Below are positions 32,726 to 41,685 of a stretch of DNA of 64,000 nt, piece by piece. The position numbers and the translations under genes were made by a program. Origin of the DNA: Cloacibacterium normanense (GTDB lineage Bacteria; Bacteroidota; Bacteroidia; Flavobacteriales; Weeksellaceae); NCBI RefSeq assembly GCF_003860565.1, contig NZ_CP034157.1, positions 1,550,001-1,614,000 on the forward strand. Reading direction: 5' to 3'. The notes under the pieces were generated by a model. The model ran no database searches. It saw nothing but the letters and a program-made list of their open reading frames with translations, and was not told the origin of the DNA. How positions within the stretch are numbered: the first letter of the stretch is position 1; each line of letters starts with the position of its first letter.

Positions 32726-35700
32726 TTAAAAAGTCGGTTGGAAGTTTTCAGCTCCAAGTGAAGCCATATCTTCGTATGTTTTCCATCTTAAATCCACAAT
32801 TTCTTGTGCTAATTGCATCAAATGTTCTGCATCTTGCGGTTGCGTTTGTTTTAGAACTCGGTAACGCAATTCGTTGTACGCATATTCTTCAAACGGAATT
32901 GTAGGACGAATAGAATCTAAGATAAACGGATTTTTATTATTTTTTCTCAACACAGGATTGAATCTAATCAATGGCCAATAACCACTTGCTACAGCCATTT
33001 TTTGTTGATTCAAACCTTTTTCCATATCAATTCCGTGTGCAATACAATGACTGTACGCTAGAATTAATGAAGGCCCGTCATAAGCTTCCGCTTCACGCAT
33101 TGCCAATAATGTTTGTTGAGGATTTGCTCCCATCGCAACAGTTGCTACGTAAACATTTCCATAAGAAATAGCTTGCATCGCCAAATCTTTTTTGCCCACA
33201 CGTTTTCCTGCAGTTGCAAATTTCGCAGAAGCAGCAGTTGGTGTCGCTTTAGAACTTTGTCCACCCGTATTACTATAAACCTCAGTATCTAAAACCAAAA
33301 CATTGATATTTCTACCTGTAGAAAGTGCATGATCTAAACCTCCACTTCCGATATCATAAGCCCAACCATCACCACCAATCAGCCAAACAGCACGATGAAC
33401 CAAATGATCTGCAAGAGAATAAAGATGTTTCGCATCTGGATTTTCAGAAAATTGCAATCTATTTTTTAGAATTTCTACTCTTTCTCTTTGTTTGATGATT
33501 TGACTTTCTAATTTTTGAGGTGCATGGATAATTTCATTGATGAAATCTTCGCCCAACTCTGGTTTCAATTTTTCGGCGTAATAATGAGCCATTTGCAATT
33601 GCTTATCCGCAGAAAGTCTCATTCCCAGACCAAATTCGGCATTATCTTCGAAGAGAGAATTGCTCCAAGCTGGTCCTTTTCCTTTAGAATTAGAACTCCA
33701 AGGTGTAGTTGGTAAATTTCCTCCAAAAATTGAGGAACAACCAGTTGCATTAGCAACCATTAATCTATCACCGAAAAGTTGAGTGAGAACTTTAATATAA
33801 GGTGTTTCTCCACAACCAGCGCAAGCTCCAGAAAACTCGAACATTGGCTCTAAGAATTGTACACCGTGAACTGTGGAATAATTTACCATATTTTTCTCGT
33901 GAATTGGCAATTTCTCGAAATAAGAAATTACTTTTCTTTGTTTTTTAAGATCTGGATTTTTTGGTAAAATATTAATTGCGCGTAATTCTTCGTTTTCCTG
34001 ATCAATTACTGGACATGCTTCGTAGCATAATTTACAACCAGTACAATCTTCTTCGTACACCTGAAGCGTGAACTTGGTTTCTGGGAAACCTCTTGCATTA
34101 ATAGGTGCAGATTGGAAACCTTCTGGAACTTCAGTCAATAAATCTTTGTGATAAAATTTAGAACGAATCACAGAATGAGGACAAACAAAACTACAATTAC
34201 CACACTGAATACAGATGTCTGAATTCCAATGGGCTACTTTTTCAGAAATATTACGTTTTTCCCATTTTGTAGTTCCGTTTGGATACGTTCCATCAGCAGG
34301 AATAGCACTTACAGGTAAATCATCACCTTTGCCAATCATCATTTTGTAAGTGATATTTTTCACAAAATCTGGCGCATTTTCGTCAACAGTTCGCTCCTCT
34401 CCTTTTTCGGCAGTTACTGCATTTGGAATTTTAACTTCAAACAAATTCGCTAACGTTTGATCAACAGCTAAGAAATTTTTATCTACTACAGCTTGCCCTT
34501 TTTTGATATACGTTTTTTCAATTGCTTTTTTGATTTGTTTAATGGCTTCTTCTTCTGGCAAAACCCCTGAAAGTTCAAAGAAACAAGTCTGCATAATGGT
34601 ATTAATTCTGCCTCGCATTCCTGTATTTTCGGCAACTTCATTGGCATCTATCACGAAAAATCTAATATTTTTTTCAATCAATTGTTGCTGAACTTGGTAA
34701 GGCAATTTATCCCAAACTTCGTCTTTAGAATAAGGTGAATTCAATAAAAATTTCGCTCCATTTTTAGCAAAACTGAGCATATCTTCATTTTCTAAAAATT
34801 TGAAAAAATGACAAGCGATGAAATCTGCTTTTGAAATCAAATAAGGTGCTTCAATCGGCTCGTGCCCAAAACGAAGGTGAGAAACGGTTTTCGCTCCAGA
34901 TTTTTTAGAATCATAAACGAAATATCCTTGCGCTGAAAGTTCTGTATTTTCGCCAATAATCTTAATAGAGTTTTTATTTGCACCTACAGTTCCATCTGCT
35001 CCCAAACCGAAAAATAGAGCTTGGTTCCATCCAGAATCATCTAATTTAAAGTTATAATCTACATTAATACTAGTAAAACTTACATCATCTGTAATCCCTA
35101 CCGTAAAATGGTTTTTAGAATTTTCGGTTTTTAAATTATCATAAACTGCTTTTACCATTGCTGGAGTAAATTCTTTAGACGAAAGTCCGTATCTACCGCC
35201 AATAATTTTTGGCATATTTTCTAAAGTTCCATTGGTAAGCGCTTCTGTAAGGCAAACCAGAATATCTTGATACATTGGTTCACCGTTGCTTCCTGGTTCT
35301 TTGGTCCTGTCTAAAACAGCGATTTTTTTCACAGATTTTGGTAAAACCGAAATGAAATCTTCATTTGGGAATGGTCTAAACAACGAGATTTTCAGAACAC
35401 CTGTTTTTTCTCCATTTTTATTCAAAAATTCAGAAGTTGGAATCACGGTTTCTACTCCAGAACCCATAATTACGATAACATTTTCTGCTTCTGGATGCCC
35501 GTAATACTTTACAGGAGCATAATTTCTACCTGAAATTTCAGAAAATTTCTTCATTTCTTCCTTTAAAATGGTAGGAATTTTAGCATAATAAGGATTAGAA
35601 GTTTCTCTTCCTTGGAAATAAACATCAGGATTCTGAGCCGTTCCTCTTACGAAAGGTTTATCAGGATTTAAACTTCTATTTCTGTGTGCAATCACCAATT

Positions 35701-36298
35701 CATCATCTATCATTGCACGAATTTGGTCATCATTTAAAAGATTAATTTTATTCACTTCGTGAGAAGTTCTGAAACCGTCAAAGAAATGAATAAAAGGAAT
35801 TCTCGCTCTCAAAGTGGTAGCTTGTGCAATGAGCGCCATATCGTGTGCTTCTTGAACACTTGCAGAAGAAAGCATTGCAAAACCAGTAGTTCTTGCTGCC
35901 ATTACATCTTGATGATCGCCAAAAATCGACAAAGCTTGCGCTGCCAAAGAACGTGCTGCCACGTGAAAAACGGCACTCGTAAGTTCTCCTGCAATTTTGT
36001 ACATATTTGGAAGCATCAGCATTAAACCTTGTGAAGCCGTGAAAGTGGTAGTTAAAGCACCTGCTTGAAGCGAACCGTGAACTGTACCAGCTGCACCGCC
36101 TTCACTTTGCATTTCTATAATTTCGGGAACGTTTCCCCAGATATTTTTAATTCCTTTAGACGCCCATTCGTCTGCCAATTCTGCCATAGTAGAAGATGGC
36201 GTAATAGGATAAATGGCACAAACTTCGTTTACTCGGTATGCAATGTAAGCAGCGGCTTCGTTACCGTCGATGGTTGCTATGATTGGATTTTTATTCAT
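32726..36298 (-). CDS. nifJ: Pyruvate:ferredoxin (flavodoxin) oxidoreductase
   Basis: This single-chain PFOR (1190 residues) converts pyruvate + CoA to acetyl-CoA + CO2 with low-potential electrons. The N-terminal domain I contains YPITPSSTMAELADEW (substrate side) and domain II GSGVETV. The two-cluster ferredoxin domain has CIQCGNCSFVCP and CTGCKLCYEACP at about 690-770. A proximal-cluster Cys block (CAGCGETPY) precedes the TPP domain GDGWAYDIGSGG with LDTEVYSNTGGQSS. All domains look intact. It is the last gene of a minus-strand operon that also encodes a GltD-like iron-sulfur flavoprotein, a possible NAD(P)H or ferredoxin partner. Confidence 0.95.
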   Translation of the reverse strand: MNKNPIIATIDGNEAAAYIAYRVNEVCAIYPITPSSTMAELADEWASKGIKNIWGNVPEIIEMQSEGGAAGTVHGSLQAGALTTTFTASQGLMLMLPNMYKIAGELTSAVFHVAARSLAAQALSIFGDHQDVMAARTTGFAMLSSASVQEAHDMALIAQATTLRARIPFIHFFDGFRTSHEVNKINLLNDDQIRAMIDDELVIAHRNRSLNPDKPFVRGTAQNPDVYFQGRETSNPYYAKIPTILKEEMKKFSEISGRNYAPVKYYGHPEAENVIVIMGSGVETVIPTSEFLNKNGEKTGVLKISLFRPFPNEDFISVLPKSVKKIAVLDRTKEPGSNGEPMYQDILVCLTEALTNGTLENMPKIIGGRYGLSSKEFTPAMVKAVYDNLKTENSKNHFTVGITDDVSFTSINVDYNFKLDDSGWNQALFFGLGADGTVGANKNSIKIIGENTELSAQGYFVYDSKKSGAKTVSHLRFGHEPIEAPYLISKADFIACHFFKFLENEDMLSFAKNGAKFLLNSPYSKDEVWDKLPYQVQQQLIEKNIRFFVIDANEVAENTGMRGRINTIMQTCFFELSGVLPEEEAIKQIKKAIEKTYIKKGQAVVDKNFLAVDQTLANLFEVKIPNAVTAEKGEERTVDENAPDFVKNITYKMMIGKGDDLPVSAIPADGTYPNGTTKWEKRNISEKVAHWNSDICIQCGNCSFVCPHSVIRSKFYHKDLLTEVPEGFQSAPINARGFPETKFTLQVYEEDCTGCKLCYEACPVIDQENEELRAINILPKNPDLKKQRKVISYFEKLPIHEKNMVNYSTVHGVQFLEPMFEFSGACAGCGETPYIKVLTQLFGDRLMVANATGCSSIFGGNLPTTPWSSNSKGKGPAWSNSLFEDNAEFGLGMRLSADKQLQMAHYYAEKLKPELGEDFINEIIHAPQKLESQIIKQRERVEILKNRLQFSENPDAKHLYSLADHLVHRAVWLIGGDGWAYDIGSGGLDHALSTGRNINVLVLDTEVYSNTGGQSSKATPTAASAKFATAGKRVGKKDLAMQAISYGNVYVATVAMGANPQQTLLAMREAEAYDGPSLILAYSHCIAHGIDMEKGLNQQKMAVASGYWPLIRFNPVLRKNNKNPFILDSIRPTIPFEEYAYNELRYRVLKQTQPQDAEHLMQLAQEIVDLRWKTYEDMASLGAENFQPTF

Positions 36299-36328
36299 AA
36301 TTGATAGTTGATGATTGTTGAATTATTT

Positions 36329-37555
36329 TTAATTTTTCAACCATTGATTAATAATTTCTTGATATTTTTCTAAATCTGTATATTTTCTTATTCTGATGGT
36401 TTCAAAATCTTTTTTGTAACCGTTTTCCAATTCTTTGCTATAAATTCTTGGTTCTGATTTTCTAGTGACTTTATCAAATAAATTCCAATCGTTTATAAAT
36501 TGTTGAAAATCTGCATTTATAAAGAAATTTTTCACTCCTGATGAATTAACTTGTTTGTCTAATGGCAAATAATACACAAATCCGGTAAAAACATCTTCAT
36601 ATTTATCATCTGTTTTGGTAGCTTGCCAAATATCAAAATTATCTTTTCCGAAAGGAGAATTTTTAAAATCAAAACCTACATTTTCTTTTTTAGCTAACTT
36701 AAATGAAGCATCCCATTTTCCATTTTGAATGGGAACTTGTTCTGGACCTTGAAACATTTTTGCTTTTTCTTTATCTCGTTCATCAACTTTGTTTAATGAT
36801 GCTAAATAATTTATATACACATTAGCAGTTTTTCCTTTATATTTTTTAAATAAATAGTCTCCCACATTTCTATCTTTAGTATAAGATTTTGAAAAAGCAT
36901 GTCTATAATTCATAATTACTAAAGCTTTTTTCTTACTAGAGTATTTATTTAAGCTATCTAAAGTTTTAATAACATAACTAGCCATTAAACTGTCTCTTTT
37001 AACATAATTTGCCAAAACATATTTTCTCATTCCTTTCTCATCATTTCTTTCATCTATTGAAGGATTCATGCTTCCTGAAGTAAAAAGATTAATTTGCTTT
37101 TTATTCTTTAAAGTTGAATTTAATGAATTAAGCCTTCCTGTAAAATCATAGAAATTCGTATTAAGCCAATTATTTGGAAAAAAACCATTTCTGTATATTT
37201 CTGCTTGCTTAATCTGTTTTAAACTATCATTAGAAAATTTAGTTTTAATAAAATTTAAAGTATTTTGCCTATTACTGTAAGAACCTACTTCTGTAAAAAT
37301 ATTACCAACATTTTTATGAAAGTAAGGTGAACTTACAATATCATAAATCAAATCATATTGAGTTGTTTCTGTGTGTTGTCTTTCACATAAAATAACAACA
37401 TCATACTTTTTAAATAAGTTTAAAACATAATCTTTTGCAGAAACATTTTGTTTTTCAAGAAAATTAACATATTTGGTAAGTTCAGGATTTGTTTTTTGAC
37501 AAAAAGCTAGCATGCTAATCAGGAAAAACGTTAAACCTATGAATCTCTTTTTCAT
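36329..37555 (-). CDS. Secreted EreA/ChaN-like superfamily protein
   Basis: This 408-residue exported protein has a signal peptide (about 1-20). The N-terminal strand-turn VVILCERQHTETTQYDLI (Glu58, Arg59, His61) resembles the E-x-x-H core of erythromycin-esterase/TIKI/ChaN-like folds, and MNYRHAFSKS near 220 could be the second His site. The rest is Lys/Asn-rich with no recognised domain. Function, if enzymatic, is unknown; it should not be read as an antibiotic-resistance gene. It sits 47 bp after the GltD-like gene and 30 bp before nifJ on the same strand, an unexpected passenger in a redox operon. Confidence 0.5.
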   Translation of the reverse strand: MKKRFIGLTFFLISMLAFCQKTNPELTKYVNFLEKQNVSAKDYVLNLFKKYDVVILCERQHTETTQYDLIYDIVSSPYFHKNVGNIFTEVGSYSNRQNTLNFIKTKFSNDSLKQIKQAEIYRNGFFPNNWLNTNFYDFTGRLNSLNSTLKNKKQINLFTSGSMNPSIDERNDEKGMRKYVLANYVKRDSLMASYVIKTLDSLNKYSSKKKALVIMNYRHAFSKSYTKDRNVGDYLFKKYKGKTANVYINYLASLNKVDERDKEKAKMFQGPEQVPIQNGKWDASFKLAKKENVGFDFKNSPFGKDNFDIWQATKTDDKYEDVFTGFVYYLPLDKQVNSSGVKNFFINADFQQFINDWNLFDKVTRKSEPRIYSKELENGYKKDFETIRIRKYTDLEKYQEIINQWLKN

Positions 37556-37602
37556 ATTTTTAAATTTAAACTAAAGTCATTTATTTTGACTTAAAAAATC
37601 AA

Positions 37603-39237
37603 TTAATGTTCTAAAACCATATCTAAAGCGTGACAAGGACATTGTTCTGCGCAAACACCACAACCTGTACACAAATCGTAATTGATGGTGTAACCTTCTC
37701 CTTTTCCATTTTTGGAAATCGCACCTTCGGGACACGCTCCGTAACAACTATCGCACTCGAAACAATTTCCGCAAGAGAGACAACGCTGTGCTTCGTAAAC
37801 CGCTTCTTCGGTGGTATAACCTGCTACAATTTCGTCAAAAGTTTCTACCGCTTTTTCTATTTCTAAATGTTGTTGAGCTTTTGCTTCTGCATTGGTTTTG
37901 AACCAAATTTGTAGTTTTTCGATGGTAACCAAAGGGTTGTTGGCTGGTTTTTCGTAAGTAGAATTTCTGAGCCAAGCATCAATATTTCTGGCTGCTTTTT
38001 TACCGTGTCCCGTTGCAATGGTAACCGTTCTTTCACTTGGAACCATATCTCCTCCTGCAAAAATTCCGGGATAACCTGTCATCATTGAAGGATTTACCTC
38101 AACGGTTGTTCCATCCTCTTTGAAGGTAATTCCTTCTATATTTTTTAAGAAATCGGTATCTGCTTCTTGTCCGAGAGCTAGAATTAAAGAATCTGCTTCC
38201 AAAGTTTCATATTCACCAGTAGGAACGGCTTTTCCGTCCACAACTTGCATTTTTTCTACGGTGATAGAAGAAGTTTCCATATTTTTAATGGTGCTCAACC
38301 AATGGATTTTTACGCCTTCACTTAAAGCTTCATCTGCTTCAAATTCGTGAGCAGGCATATGTTCACGGTCTCTTCTGTAGATAATCATTGCTTCATCTGC
38401 ACCTAATCTTTTAGCAGTTCTGGCTGCATCCATTGCGGTATTTCCACCACCATAAATGGCGACTCTTCTTCCTAAAAGTGGTTTATTATCGCTATTTTCA
38501 TCTGCTTCTTTCAAGAAAGAAACGGCATCTAAAATTTTACTCGCTTCTTGAGCAGGAATATTTACTTTTTTGGCTAAATGCGCTCCAATAGCTACAAAAA
38601 CCGCATCGAAACCACCATTTTCTTTTTCTTTGAGAATATCTTGAACTTTATAATTGAGGACAATTTTCACTCCGAAATTTTCAATTCTTTTAATTTCAGC
38701 TTGAAGAATATTTCTAGGCATTCTGTACGCAGGAATCCCAAAATTCATCATTCCACCAGCAACTGGGCCAGCTTCGAAAATAGTGACTTCGTGGCCTAAT
38801 TTTCTAAGATGATATGCCGCCGAAAGTCCAGAAGGACCTGCACCTACAATCATAATTTTCTTACCAGTAAGTGTTTTTGGGGGATAAAATTGCCAATTAT
38901 TTTTTAATGCTTCGTCTCCTAAGAATCTTTCTACCGCGTGAATACTCACCGAAGAATCTAAATCTTTTCTGTTGCAAGAATTTTCGCAAGGATGATAACA
39001 AACTCTCCCATGAATTGCAGCCATAGGATTTTGCTCGGTTAATTTTCTCCAAGCATCTTCTATTTTTCCTTCTTGAGCCAGAGAAAGCCAAGCCTGAATA
39101 TTTTCGCCAGCTGGACAAGCGTTATTACAAGGTGGAAAAAAATCAACGTATTCTGGTTTACTTTTTCTAATAGAACCAGTTCCCTTGCTTTTATTAAGGT
39201 TTGCAAGTTTGGTTAAATCCGTTTTAATAAAACTCAT
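37603..39237 (-). CDS. GltD-like NAD(P)H/FAD iron-sulfur oxidoreductase
   Basis: The 544-residue protein has an N-terminal iron-sulfur domain (PPCNNACPAGENIQ at about 36-49 and CYHPCENSCNR). The flavin domain follows, with FAD site VGAGPSGLSAAYHL, EAGPVAGGMMNFGIPAYRMP, NAD(P) site YGGGNTAMDAARTA and IFAGGDMV. The C-terminal ferredoxin domain reads CLSCGNCFECDSCYGACP and CTGCGVCAEQCPCHAL. This is the glutamate synthase beta-subunit/NfnB type with an added 2[4Fe-4S] tail. Being upstream of PFOR, it probably passes electrons between ferredoxin and NAD(P)H, not glutamate synthesis. No gltB partner is nearby. Confidence 0.87.
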   Translation of the reverse strand: MSFIKTDLTKLANLNKSKGTGSIRKSKPEYVDFFPPCNNACPAGENIQAWLSLAQEGKIEDAWRKLTEQNPMAAIHGRVCYHPCENSCNRKDLDSSVSIHAVERFLGDEALKNNWQFYPPKTLTGKKIMIVGAGPSGLSAAYHLRKLGHEVTIFEAGPVAGGMMNFGIPAYRMPRNILQAEIKRIENFGVKIVLNYKVQDILKEKENGGFDAVFVAIGAHLAKKVNIPAQEASKILDAVSFLKEADENSDNKPLLGRRVAIYGGGNTAMDAARTAKRLGADEAMIIYRRDREHMPAHEFEADEALSEGVKIHWLSTIKNMETSSITVEKMQVVDGKAVPTGEYETLEADSLILALGQEADTDFLKNIEGITFKEDGTTVEVNPSMMTGYPGIFAGGDMVPSERTVTIATGHGKKAARNIDAWLRNSTYEKPANNPLVTIEKLQIWFKTNAEAKAQQHLEIEKAVETFDEIVAGYTTEEAVYEAQRCLSCGNCFECDSCYGACPEGAISKNGKGEGYTINYDLCTGCGVCAEQCPCHALDMVLEH

Positions 39238-39314
39238 TTTATGTGTTTATTTGATGTTATCTACATTTATAAAAAGTGACTTTTAGAAAAGATTAGTCAC
39301 AAAAGTTCAATTAA

Positions 39315-39322
39315 CAAATTTA
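39315..39322 (-). promoter_or_regulatory. Candidate -7 box for the GltD-like/EreA-like/PFOR operon
   Basis: Minus-strand TAAATTTG matches TAnnTTTG, 77 bp upstream of the ATG. The leader contains an inverted repeat GTGACT (39276-39281) and AGTCAC (39295-39300), which could be an operator or a leader hairpin. The Crp/Fnr-like site found at the other two promoters is absent at the corresponding place. Confidence 0.4.
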
Positions 39323-39427
39323 TTAATTAAAGCATAAGAACTTTGAGTTTTGTAAGCATACATTTGTCATGTTTTGGGGATTTCTGATTAAAATCATATT
39401 ATTATTGAACAATTATTGAAATGAAAA

Positions 39428-39451
39428 AGGCTCCAATAAAAATTGAAGCCT
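39428..39451 (-). terminator. Rho-independent terminator after the CoA-disulfide reductase gene
   Basis: Arms at 39428-39437 and 39442-39451 form a 10-bp stem with one mismatch (AGGCTTCAAT on the minus strand) and an AAAA/TTTT loop, followed on the minus strand by TTTTTC. Confidence 0.8.
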
Positions 39452-39473
39452 ACTTGTTAACAAAAAACTATTA

Positions 39474-41114
39474 CTATGATTGAACTTTTGACCAAAGGTT
39501 ATACCCTCCGTTTAAGTTCACGGCTCGGAAACCGTTATTTCTCATAATTCTATTGGCTAAATAACCACGCAAACCAACTTGGCAATAAATGGCATATACT
39601 TTATTTCTGTCTAAATTTTCAAGATTTGCTCGTAAATCATCTACATTTATATTAATTGCGCCTTCAATTGCACCTCCTGAAAATTCTTTAGAAGTTCTTA
39701 CGTCTAAAATTACCGCATCATTTTCTTTCACAAAATCCCAAAATTCATCATAATTCACCATTTCTAAATCTCCTTTCAAAATATTTTCTGCAGCATAACC
39801 AGCAATGTTTACAGGGTCTTTCGCCGAGTTAAATGGAGGAGCATAAGTAATTTCTATTTCTGGCAAATCATAAACCGTAAGATTTCCTTTAATCGCCGTT
39901 GCAATAACGTCTATTCTTTTATCAACACCATCTTCGCCAACAGCTTGAGCACCGAAAATTTTCCCGTTTTCGTCAAAAATAAGTTTCAAAACCATATTTT
40001 TTGCTCCAGGATAATAACCAGCGTGATGACCGCGAGTTACAATGGCAGTTTTATAAGGAATTCCGAATCTTTTTAAAGTCTTCTCATTCAAACCAGTGGA
40101 AGCCACAGAAAGTTCGAAAAATTTCAAAATAGAAGAACCCAAACTTCCTGTATATTTGTATTGATTTCCTAAAACGATATTGTCAGCTACTATTCTACCT
40201 TGTCTATTCGCTGGCCAAGCTAAAGGAATCAACACTTTTTTATTGTTGATGTAATGCGCTACTTCTATTGCGTCTCCCACTGCATAAATATCAGGATTAG
40301 AGGTTTGCATAAATTCGTTCACCAAAATTCCACGAGTTTCCCCGATTTCCAAACCAGCTTCTACCGCCAATTTAGTCTCTGGTTTTACACCAATTGCCAA
40401 AATTACGGCGTCTGTTTCTAAAGAAGTTCCATCATTCAAAAAAACTTCTATAGTTTCTCCTTTATCGTTAAATTTATCTACGCCAACATTTAATAAAAGT
40501 TCGAGATTTTTCTGTTTGGCTTTTTCGTGAACGAAACTTGCAATATCAAAATCTACGGGAGCCATTACTTGATTGCCGAGTTCTACCAACTTTACAGATT
40601 TTCCAGCCTCAATCAAGTTTTCGGCAACTTCTAAACCAATGAAACCACCACCTACAACTACAAAATTCTGTGCATTTTTGGTTTTTGCCACGATTTTATC
40701 CATATCAGGAATATTTCTGAGCGTATAAATTTTATCAGAATCAATTCCTTCAAAAGGTGGTTTTATAGGTTCTGCACCTGGTGAAAGCAATAGTTTATCA
40801 TAGTCTTCTAAGTAAATTTCGCCTGTTTGTAAATTTTTGACAGAGATTTTTTTCTCGTCTGTATAAATAGATAAAACTTCTGTGAAAACCCTTACATCTA
40901 AGTTGTATCTTTCTTTTAGGGATTCTGGTGTTTGTAATAAAAGAGCGTCTCTCTTGTCAATCGTTCCGCTGATATGATAAGGCAAACCGCAATTCGCAAA
41001 ACTTACATATTGTCCTTTTTCAAAAATTATGACTTCGTTTTCTTCTGAGAGTCTTCTTAATCTGGTTGCTGCTGTAGCGCCTCCTGCAACTCCTCCTACT
41101 ATTAGTATTTTCAT
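39474..41114 (-). CDS. CoA-disulfide/persulfide reductase with rhodanese domain
   Basis: This 546-residue enzyme has the single-Cys pyridine-nucleotide-disulfide oxidoreductase core (FAD motif GGVAGGATAA at 7-16). The redox Cys is Cys42 in SFANCGLPYH, the diagnostic of CoADR, and the NAD(P) motif is VVGGGFIGLEVAENL (about 151-165). After a dimerisation domain (EDGVDKRIDV, APPFNSAKDPVN) comes a C-terminal rhodanese domain with active Cys511 in YCQVGLRG. CoADR-Rhd proteins reduce CoA-disulfide, CoA-persulfide or polysulfide. Together with the SQR-like, TusE-like and DsrE2-like genes it indicates sulfane-sulfur metabolism. Its promoter carries the same Crp/Fnr-type site as the SQR operon. Confidence 0.9.
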   Translation of the reverse strand: MKILIVGGVAGGATAATRLRRLSEENEVIIFEKGQYVSFANCGLPYHISGTIDKRDALLLQTPESLKERYNLDVRVFTEVLSIYTDEKKISVKNLQTGEIYLEDYDKLLLSPGAEPIKPPFEGIDSDKIYTLRNIPDMDKIVAKTKNAQNFVVVGGGFIGLEVAENLIEAGKSVKLVELGNQVMAPVDFDIASFVHEKAKQKNLELLLNVGVDKFNDKGETIEVFLNDGTSLETDAVILAIGVKPETKLAVEAGLEIGETRGILVNEFMQTSNPDIYAVGDAIEVAHYINNKKVLIPLAWPANRQGRIVADNIVLGNQYKYTGSLGSSILKFFELSVASTGLNEKTLKRFGIPYKTAIVTRGHHAGYYPGAKNMVLKLIFDENGKIFGAQAVGEDGVDKRIDVIATAIKGNLTVYDLPEIEITYAPPFNSAKDPVNIAGYAAENILKGDLEMVNYDEFWDFVKENDAVILDVRTSKEFSGGAIEGAININVDDLRANLENLDRNKVYAIYCQVGLRGYLANRIMRNNGFRAVNLNGGYNLWSKVQS

Positions 41115-41173
41115 CTATAAATCTTTAATGGATTAAAAAACTTCATTTCTAAAGTGAAACAAAATTGATACTG

Positions 41174-41181
41174 CAAAATTA
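41174..41181 (-). promoter_or_regulatory. Candidate -7 box for the CoA-disulfide reductase gene
   Basis: Minus-strand TAATTTTG matches TAnnTTTG, 59 bp upstream of the ATG. Its distance to the palindrome at 41204-41217 is identical to that at the SQR promoter. Confidence 0.55.
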
Positions 41182-41203
41182 CGGTTGGTTTTCACCAATT
41201 TCG

Positions 41204-41217
41204 GTAACAGATGTTAC
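41204..41217. promoter_or_regulatory. Crp/Fnr-type palindrome upstream of the CoA-disulfide reductase gene
   Basis: GTAAC-AGAT-GTTAC is a perfect 5-bp palindrome with a 4-bp centre. The centre (41210.5) is 29.5 bp upstream of the -7 box on the minus strand, as at 30219-30240. The half-site GTAAC-N4-GTTAC resembles, from memory, sites of HcpR-type Crp/Fnr regulators. Confidence 0.7.
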
Positions 41218-41317
41218 AATGAAAAAGTGATTTTTGTCAAAAACAAAAATTATTAAAATTTACACTTGAAATTTTTATAACTGATTATCAACAACTTAAA
41301 TAAATTAATAAAAATAT

Positions 41318-41345
41318 TTACTACTTTGTATTGCATAATACTAAA
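41318..41345 (+). promoter_or_regulatory. Candidate PadR operator 1 (PspC gene)
   Basis: This 28-bp segment (TTACTACTTTGTATTGCATA, then ATACTAAA) matches 41686-41713 at 26 of 28 bases. It contains the inverted repeat GTATT-GCAT-AATAC and a TTG (41331-41333) placed 21 bp before the -7 box. Confidence 0.65.
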
Positions 41346-41354
41346 TTTTATATA

Positions 41355-41362
41355 TATCTTTG
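41355..41362 (+). promoter_or_regulatory. Candidate -7 box for the small PspC gene
   Basis: TATCTTTG matches TAnnTTTG, 27 bp before the ATG at 41390. A TTG start codon at 41360 would lie inside this box, so ATG 41390 is preferred. Confidence 0.6.
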
Positions 41363-41389
41363 CATAAGAAAATCACAAAAATCATTAAA

Positions 41390-41668
41390 ATGAAAACTTA
41401 TCAACAAAATGAAAACCAATATTACACTGGTTGCAGAGCAAAACTAACTCGCGATGGAGACAATAGAAGAATCGCTGGGGTTTGTTCAGGACTTGGAAGA
41501 TATTTCGGGATAGATGTCTCTTTAGTAAGAGTTGCATGGTTCTTACTGGCATTCTTCGGAATATTTTCGGCGGGAATTTCTACGTTTATGGTCGTATTCG
41601 TCTATTTTTTACTTTGGTTACTTTTACCAAAAACGAGAACGATTCACTACTTCGAAGAAAGAAAATAG
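41390..41668 (+). CDS. PspC-domain membrane protein (short)
   Basis: The 92-residue protein has a short polar N-terminus and then a PspC domain: KLTRDGDNRRIAGVCSGLGRYFGIDVSLVRVAW (about 19-51), then two TM segments ending LLWLLLPKTR. The domain closely matches the one in the larger gene at 42137. PspC proteins are inner-membrane components linked to phage-shock or envelope stress and often controlled by PadR-type repressors. A near-identical operator-like sequence stands before this gene and before padR, so co-regulation is likely. Confidence 0.88.
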   Translation: MKTYQQNENQYYTGCRAKLTRDGDNRRIAGVCSGLGRYFGIDVSLVRVAWFLLAFFGIFSAGISTFMVVFVYFLLWLLLPKTRTIHYFEERK

Positions 41669-41685
41669 TAATATATTTTTTTGCA

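Noticed and set aside
36329-37555. Erythromycin-resistance gene
   Set aside because: Only a short E-R-x-H core resembles the family; the rest is divergent and the protein is secreted, so resistance cannot be claimed.
39340-39365. Third Crp/Fnr-like site for the GltD-like/PFOR operon
   Set aside because: At the spacing seen at the other two promoters there is no GTAA-N6-TTAC; TGTAAGCATACA nearby is a different sequence and off position.
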